Source: Tardiphaga sp.
Lineage (GTDB): Bacteria; Pseudomonadota; Alphaproteobacteria; Rhizobiales; Xanthobacteraceae
Reading direction: 5' to 3'
DNA: 9,152 nt
NCBI GenBank assembly: GCA_028290325.1
Contig: JAQGJY010000228.1
Coordinates: 1 to 9,152, forward strand
The translations under genes were made by a program, and so were the position numbers. Numbering within the stretch: position 1 is the first letter of the stretch; the number at the start of each line of letters is the position of its first letter. The notes beneath the pieces were generated by a model. That model saw nothing but the letters and a program-made list of their open reading frames with translations. It searched no databases and had not been told where the DNA came from. Below are positions 5,223 to 9,152 of this stretch, piece after piece.

Positions 5223-6368
5223 TTACTTCACGGCGATGTATTTGCCGTCCTTCACGGTCAGCAGGATACGCGAGCGTTCGTCGACGCCGTAGCGATCCTT
5301 GTCCGTGAAGTTGTAGACGGCCTGCGATGCCGCCATGTCCTTTTCGGACATCAGCGCCTGGCGAATGCCCTCGCGGAATTCCGCCGTGCCGGGCTTGCCG
5401 GCCTTTAGGGCGACGGGGATGACGCGCTTCAGCACCTCGAAGGCATCGTAGGAGTGGCCCGCGAACTGGCTGCGGCTGTTCGGGCCGTACTTAGCTTCAT
5501 AGGCGGCGTTGAGCGTCAAACCGGGCTTCTTGGTCAGCGCCGAATCCGCTTGGCCTTCGGGATCCATGACCGGGCCGGACGCCATCAGCACGCCTTCGGC
5601 CGCCGGACCGGCGATCCGGATGAAGTCCATGCTGGCCGCGCCGTGGGTCTGGTAGATCGGGCCCTTATAGCCGCGCTCGCGCAACGCCGCCTGCGGCAGC
5701 GCCGCCGCGGTGCCGGACGCGCCGATCAGGATGGCGTCGGGATTGGCGGCGACGAGCTTGAGCACCTGCCCCGCAACCGACGTATCCGGACGTGCGAAAC
5801 GCTCTTCTGTCGCGATGGTCATGCCCATCGGGCCGGTCTGGGTCTTGAGGTCGTTGAACCACAGGTCGCCATACGAATCCGAGAAGCCGATATAGCCGAT
5901 CGACTTGACGCCCTTGGCCTTCATGTTCTCGTAGATCACCTTGCCCATGATCGGCACCGGCTGCGGCATCACCACGGACCACTTGGCGCGGGCCTCGTTG
6001 ACCGGCATCGGCGCCAGCGCGAAATGCGGAATGCCGGCCTCGTTGGCCACGGTCGAGATCGCCACGGTCGGCGGCGTCGTGGACGAGCCCATGATGATGT
6101 CCGCCTTGGACTCGGTCACGAAACGCCGCGCATTGGTGGTCGCGGCGGTCGGGTCGCCGCCATCGTCGAGCACGATCAGCTTCAGTGCCACCCCACCGAT
6201 TTCCTTCGGCACGAATTCCAGCGCATTGCGCTCGGGAATGCCGAGGGCGGCCGCCGGGCCGGTGGTGGCGATGCTGATGCCGATGGTGATGTCGCTGGTC
6301 TGGGCCTGAGCGGCCGTGGACATCAGCGCCGCCGCGAAAGCCGCGGCGGTCAGGGCTAGCTTGGTCAT
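5223..6368 (-). CDS. Periplasmic substrate-binding protein of an ABC transporter (LivK-like, probably aromatic acid)
   Basis: Type-1 periplasmic binding protein of 381 residues, from the branched-chain amino acid / amide / aromatic acid group. The signal peptide has Lys3, a core LALTAAAFAAALM and cleavage at AQA|Q after residue 22. There is no Cys anywhere, so it is not a lipoprotein. Lobe 1 opens with ITIGISIATTGPAAALG (27-43) and continues with LDDGGDPTAATTNARRFV (67-84). Lobe 2 contains YIGFSDSYGD (159-168), and GHSYDAF (304-310) belongs to the hinge/ligand region. The fold captures a ligand for delivery to LivHMGF-type membrane and ATPase subunits, none of which is in the window. GGGAGG (6374-6379, - strand) sits 5 bases before the ATG. 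Its place behind a feruloyl-CoA-synthase-type ligase suggests an aromatic acid ligand rather than an amino acid. That is inference. Confidence 0.85.
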   Translation of the reverse strand: MTKLALTAAAFAAALMSTAAQAQTSDITIGISIATTGPAAALGIPERNALEFVPKEIGGVALKLIVLDDGGDPTAATTNARRFVTESKADIIMGSSTTPPTVAISTVANEAGIPHFALAPMPVNEARAKWSVVMPQPVPIMGKVIYENMKAKGVKSIGYIGFSDSYGDLWFNDLKTQTGPMGMTIATEERFARPDTSVAGQVLKLVAANPDAILIGASGTAAALPQAALRERGYKGPIYQTHGAASMDFIRIAGPAAEGVLMASGPVMDPEGQADSALTKKPGLTLNAAYEAKYGPNSRSQFAGHSYDAFEVLKRVIPVALKAGKPGTAEFREGIRQALMSEKDMAASQAVYNFTDKDRYGVDERSRILLTVKDGKYIAVK

Positions 6369-6441
6369 TCAGTCCTCCCTCGATTTATTCGTTGTCGGCT
6401 TCTTATCTGGAAACGTGCTGTAAATCAGCCCTCTCTTTAGG

Positions 6442-6453
6442 CGCAGATCTGCG
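6442..6453. promoter_or_regulatory. 12-base perfect palindrome upstream of the binding-protein gene
   Basis: CGCAGATCTGCG reads the same on both strands. It lies 73 bases upstream of the binding-protein start, in the 113-base gap after the ligase gene. Its position and symmetry fit a regulator's operator, for example for a dimeric MarR- or TetR-type protein, but no regulator gene is in the window. It could also be chance or a small hairpin. Confidence 0.3.
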
Positions 6454-6481
6454 ACACGTCAGCCCTTATCGCGCGGCCACC

Positions 6482-8353
6482 TCAGACCGCGATCAGCGGC
6501 ACTTTGGGGTTGGCGCTATAGATGTCCTCGATGAGCGCCGCGCGATGCTCGAGCACGGCGCGCTGGTTGATCGAGCCCTTGTCCGTGACTTCGCCGGCAT
6601 CGATCTGCAACGGCGTATCGAGCAATACGGCGCGGGCGATCCGCGTCGAGGAGCCCGTCGCGCCGGCCGCGAACTGCGCCAGCGATCGTTTGAACGCCGC
6701 GCGCACCAGCGGATCGGACGCGGCGGCGGCAATATCATTCGCTGGCAGTGCGGGATTTATGGTACGGCAGCCATCGAGATCAAGGATGACGATGGCGGAG
6801 AGTTCGTCGCGATTGATGCCGGCGATCACCACATCGCGCACCAATGGCGCGCAGGTGGCGACGAAGCGCGCGCGCAGTGGACCGACGCTGACCCACGTGC
6901 CGCTGCCGAGCTTGAAATCCTCGGAGATACGGCCATCGAAATCGAGGCCGAGCGCAAAATCATCAGGGCTCGCCAGTTTCAGCGCGTCGCCGAGTTTGTA
7001 GTAGCCTTCCTCATCGAAGGCTTGCGCGGTTAAGGCAGGTTGCCGCCAATAGCCCGGCGTCACGTTCGGTCCCTGGCAGCGCACTTCGAGCTTGCCCTGG
7101 TTGGGCACCAGTTTGGCGACGTTCCCCGGCACCGGCAGGCCGATATGGCCGGAGCGACTCGTGTGCGGCGCGACCGACATGAAGAACGGCGCGGTCTCCG
7201 TGGCGCCGAGCCCGGTCAGCATCGGCACCCGCGCGCCGGTCTCTTGCACGGACAGCGCGTCGAGACTGTCCCACACATGCGACGACAGCGCCGCGCCGGA
7301 GAAAAACATCGCATGCAGCCGCGCGAAGAATGCTTTTCGCAGCGGCGCATCATCACGCAGATAGGGCAGCAGCGATTCATAGCCCTTAGGCACATTGAAA
7401 TAGACAGTCGGCGAAATCTCGCGCAGATTCCTGATGGTTTGATGAATGCCGGCCGGCGTCGGTTTGCCTTCGTCGAGATACATCGAACCGCCGTTATACA
7501 GCGTCAGCCCGATGTTATGATTGCCGCCGAAGGTGTGATTCCACGGCAGCCAATCGATGATCACCGGCGGCTCGTCCTTCAGGAAGGCCAGCGTCTCCCG
7601 GATCATCACCTGATTGGCGCAGAGCATCCGCTGCGTGTTGATGACGGCCTTCGGATTGCCGGTCGAACCCGAGGTGCAGAGAAACTTCGCGATCGTGTCC
7701 GGACCGATCGCGGCGTGAACGGCGTCAATATCCGCGCGCTCCGGCGTCGCCCGCAGGTCCGCCAGCGTCGTGATCCGGCGGCCCGGGACCACGCCTCGCG
7801 AGGCGACGATCTCGCACTCATCCGGCACGTTCTTGGCGAGGGCATCGGCGAACGCGTCAGCGTCATCAACGAAGACCAGGCCGGGCGTCAACAGATTGAT
7901 CAGATAGATCAGCTTGCCGAAATCTTTCGAGACCAGCGAATAGGCGGGCGAGACCGGGCAAAACGGAATGCCGGCATAAAGCGCGCCGAAGGCGATCAGC
8001 GCATGGTCGAGCGAATTGCCGGACAGGATCATAATCGGGCGTTCGGCCGACAGATCGCGCGTCAGCAAGGCCGAGGCGATGCGGCGGCTGGCGGCCAGCA
8101 TCGCCGCGTAGGTCAGCGTCCGCCAGCCACCGCTCGCGTCGCGCTCGGCCATGAAGACGCGGTCCGGCGCGGTCGTCGCCCAGTGATGGAGGCGGTCCGT
8201 GATCCGGTCGGGGTAATCCGCCAGCGGCAGCGTCGGCCGCAGATAAATTGTGCCGTCGTCGCGGGTTTCGACGCGGACCTCCGGATTGACGAAGGAGATC
8301 GCGCGCAGCGGGCGCGTCACCTCCGCATCGTGGGGAGACGGGTCGCGGCTCAT
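6482..8353 (-). CDS. fcs: Feruloyl-CoA synthase family acyl-CoA ligase
   Basis: AMP-forming acyl-CoA ligase of 623 residues, the long form typical of feruloyl-CoA synthases. The reaction is carboxylic acid + ATP + CoA to acyl-CoA + AMP + PPi through an acyl-adenylate, in the cytoplasm. The ATP phosphate loop is TSGSTGNPKAVINTQRML (227-244). The adenine motif is GLGATETAP (381-389) and the ribose motif is YKLGDA (452-457). The hinge region is FDGRISEDFKLGSGTWVSVG (472-491), whose EDFKL..GTWVSVG wording is characteristic of the feruloyl group rather than of general fatty-acid ligases. The catalytic Lys is Lys592 in GEVTDKGSINQR. The start overlaps the stop of the upstream hydratase gene (TGATG), implying translational coupling. 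The substrate is likely a hydroxycinnamate or related aromatic acid, unproven. All key motifs are intact. Confidence 0.87.
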   Translation of the reverse strand: MSRDPSPHDAEVTRPLRAISFVNPEVRVETRDDGTIYLRPTLPLADYPDRITDRLHHWATTAPDRVFMAERDASGGWRTLTYAAMLAASRRIASALLTRDLSAERPIMILSGNSLDHALIAFGALYAGIPFCPVSPAYSLVSKDFGKLIYLINLLTPGLVFVDDADAFADALAKNVPDECEIVASRGVVPGRRITTLADLRATPERADIDAVHAAIGPDTIAKFLCTSGSTGNPKAVINTQRMLCANQVMIRETLAFLKDEPPVIIDWLPWNHTFGGNHNIGLTLYNGGSMYLDEGKPTPAGIHQTIRNLREISPTVYFNVPKGYESLLPYLRDDAPLRKAFFARLHAMFFSGAALSSHVWDSLDALSVQETGARVPMLTGLGATETAPFFMSVAPHTSRSGHIGLPVPGNVAKLVPNQGKLEVRCQGPNVTPGYWRQPALTAQAFDEEGYYKLGDALKLASPDDFALGLDFDGRISEDFKLGSGTWVSVGPLRARFVATCAPLVRDVVIAGINRDELSAIVILDLDGCRTINPALPANDIAAAASDPLVRAAFKRSLAQFAAGATGSSTRIARAVLLDTPLQIDAGEVTDKGSINQRAVLEHRAALIEDIYSANPKVPLIAV

Positions 8354-9132
8354 CAGACTGGCTTCACTTTCGCCGTCTTGCGATCAAGGAAATCGCGGAT
8401 GCGCTTTTTGGCTTCCTTGTCGCTCTGCGCCACGGTCGCCATCAACGATTCCATCAGCAGGCCGGTCTGCGGGTTGGCCTCGGCGATCATCGGCAAGGCC
8501 TGCAACACCGCGAAATTCGTCAACGGCGCGTTTTGCGACACGCGCGTCGCCAACTCCATCGCCTTGTCGTATGCGCCGCCGGCCTCGGTGAGATATTGCG
8601 AGAAGCCGAATGTCAGCCCCTCCGTTGCCGAATAGACCCGGCCGGTCAACATCATGTCGGCCATGCGCGCCACGCCGATCAGGCGCGGCAGCCGCACCGA
8701 GCCGCCGCCGCCGACAAAGATGCCACGGCTGCCTTCCGGCAGCGCGTAATAAGCGCTGGGGTCAGCGACGCGAATATGCGCCGCGCAGGCCAGTTCGAGG
8801 CCGCCGCCAATGACCGCGCCCGTCAGCGCGGCGATTACGGGCACGCGGCAATATTGAATACGGTCGAACACGCGATGCCACATCTGCGAATGCCGCAGGC
8901 CTTCGGTGGCGTCGCGCTCCGACAACTCCGATAGATCGAGACCGGCGGAGAAGTGATCGCCGATGCCGTGGATCACGACCGCGCCGATGGCTTCGGAAAT
9001 GTCGGTCAACGCATCCTGCAATGTCAGAACGAGGCCGTCGTTCATCGCATTCCGCTTGTGCGGGCGGTTGAGCCCGAGCGTCAGCACGGAGCCGATGGTC
9101 TCGATCTTGAGCAGCGCGTCGACGGCGGTCAC
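8353..9132 (-). CDS. Enoyl-CoA hydratase/isomerase (crotonase) family protein
   Basis: Crotonase-fold protein of 259 residues, the usual length for a single-domain hydratase. The oxyanion-hole segments are HFSAGLDLSEL (60-70) and AVIGGGLELACAAHIRVAD (106-124). Both acid residues of water-adding hydratases appear present: Glu113 in GGGLELA and Glu133 in LPEGSRGIFVGGGG. RLPRLIG (147-153) and LTGRVYSATEG (162-172) are further family marks. It probably hydrates the 2,3-double bond of the CoA ester made by the downstream ligase. Feruloyl-CoA hydratase/lyases, as I recall them, have a different motif around the first Glu, so this is not an obvious vanillin-forming lyase. Translation starts at GTG (9132) behind AGAGGAA (9138-9144, - strand). 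The ORF overlaps the ligase gene by one base. Hydratase family certain, substrate and exact reaction open. Confidence 0.87.
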   Translation of the reverse strand: MTAVDALLKIETIGSVLTLGLNRPHKRNAMNDGLVLTLQDALTDISEAIGAVVIHGIGDHFSAGLDLSELSERDATEGLRHSQMWHRVFDRIQYCRVPVIAALTGAVIGGGLELACAAHIRVADPSAYYALPEGSRGIFVGGGGSVRLPRLIGVARMADMMLTGRVYSATEGLTFGFSQYLTEAGGAYDKAMELATRVSQNAPLTNFAVLQALPMIAEANPQTGLLMESLMATVAQSDKEAKKRIRDFLDRKTAKVKPV

Positions 9133-9137
9133 GGCGG

Positions 9138-9144
9138 TTCCTCT
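9138..9144 (-). promoter_or_regulatory. Ribosome binding site supporting a GTG start for the hydratase
   Basis: On the - strand AGAGGAA is followed after 5 bases by GTG at 9132. The next in-frame ATG (residue 30, inside the conserved RPHKRNAM segment of crotonases) would delete the first beta-strand, so the GTG start is preferred. Confidence 0.65.
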
Positions 9145-9152
9145 ACAATTTT

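Noticed and set aside
5454..6359. 301-codon open frame on the + strand opposite the binding-protein gene
   Set aside because: Arg/His/Gly-rich, no domain and fully antisense to a clear binding protein with signal peptide.
7040..8635. 531-codon open frame on the + strand opposite the ligase and hydratase genes
   Set aside because: It runs across the junction of two well-supported genes, has an Arg/His/Gln-rich composition and no recognisable domain, so it is a GC-driven shadow.

Overview
The window looks like a chromosomal stretch from a high-GC alphaproteobacterium of the Bradyrhizobium / Rhodopseudomonas / Afipia group. That placement is inferred from three things: close resemblance to the pimeloyl-CoA (pim) genes of Rhodopseudomonas palustris, a feruloyl-CoA-synthase-type ligase next to a LivK-like binding protein, and palindromic intergenic repeats of the kind common in that group. 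No database search was possible.

Left part (1-4488, + strand): the 3' end of a thiolase (pimB-like) is followed by two acyl-CoA dehydrogenase genes that look like the large and small subunits of pimeloyl-CoA dehydrogenase (pimC, pimD), and then by glycerol kinase (glpK). The first three encode steps of beta-oxidation of medium-chain dicarboxylic acids (pimelate, adipate and the like), which is also the lower part of cyclohexanecarboxylate/benzoyl-CoA ring degradation. The gaps between these four genes are 166, 209 and 123 bases. Each holds strong palindromic DNA, including two inverted copies of one element at 167-289.

Middle (4489-5222): a 310-base gap after glpK with no convincing gene, then a small single-gene unit (4799-5035) encoding a 78-residue exported protein of unknown function. 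That gene has a very strong ribosome binding site and its own intrinsic terminator. A second terminator faces it and serves the gene arriving from the other strand.

Right part (5223-9132, - strand): transcribed leftward in the order crotonase-family enoyl-CoA hydratase, feruloyl-CoA-synthase-type acyl-CoA ligase, periplasmic substrate-binding protein. The first two genes overlap by one base (TGATG). The set reads as uptake, CoA activation and side-chain processing of an aromatic acid such as a hydroxycinnamate, but the substrate is inferred. Products of this arm could feed the central CoA-thioester pathways of the left arm.

I see no mobile element, CRISPR array, tRNA, rRNA or defence system. 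The points most worth checking are the division of catalytic residues between the two dehydrogenase subunits, the inverted repeat pair with a compensatory base change, the non-lyase type of the hydratase beside the hydroxycinnamate-type ligase, and the small exported protein.
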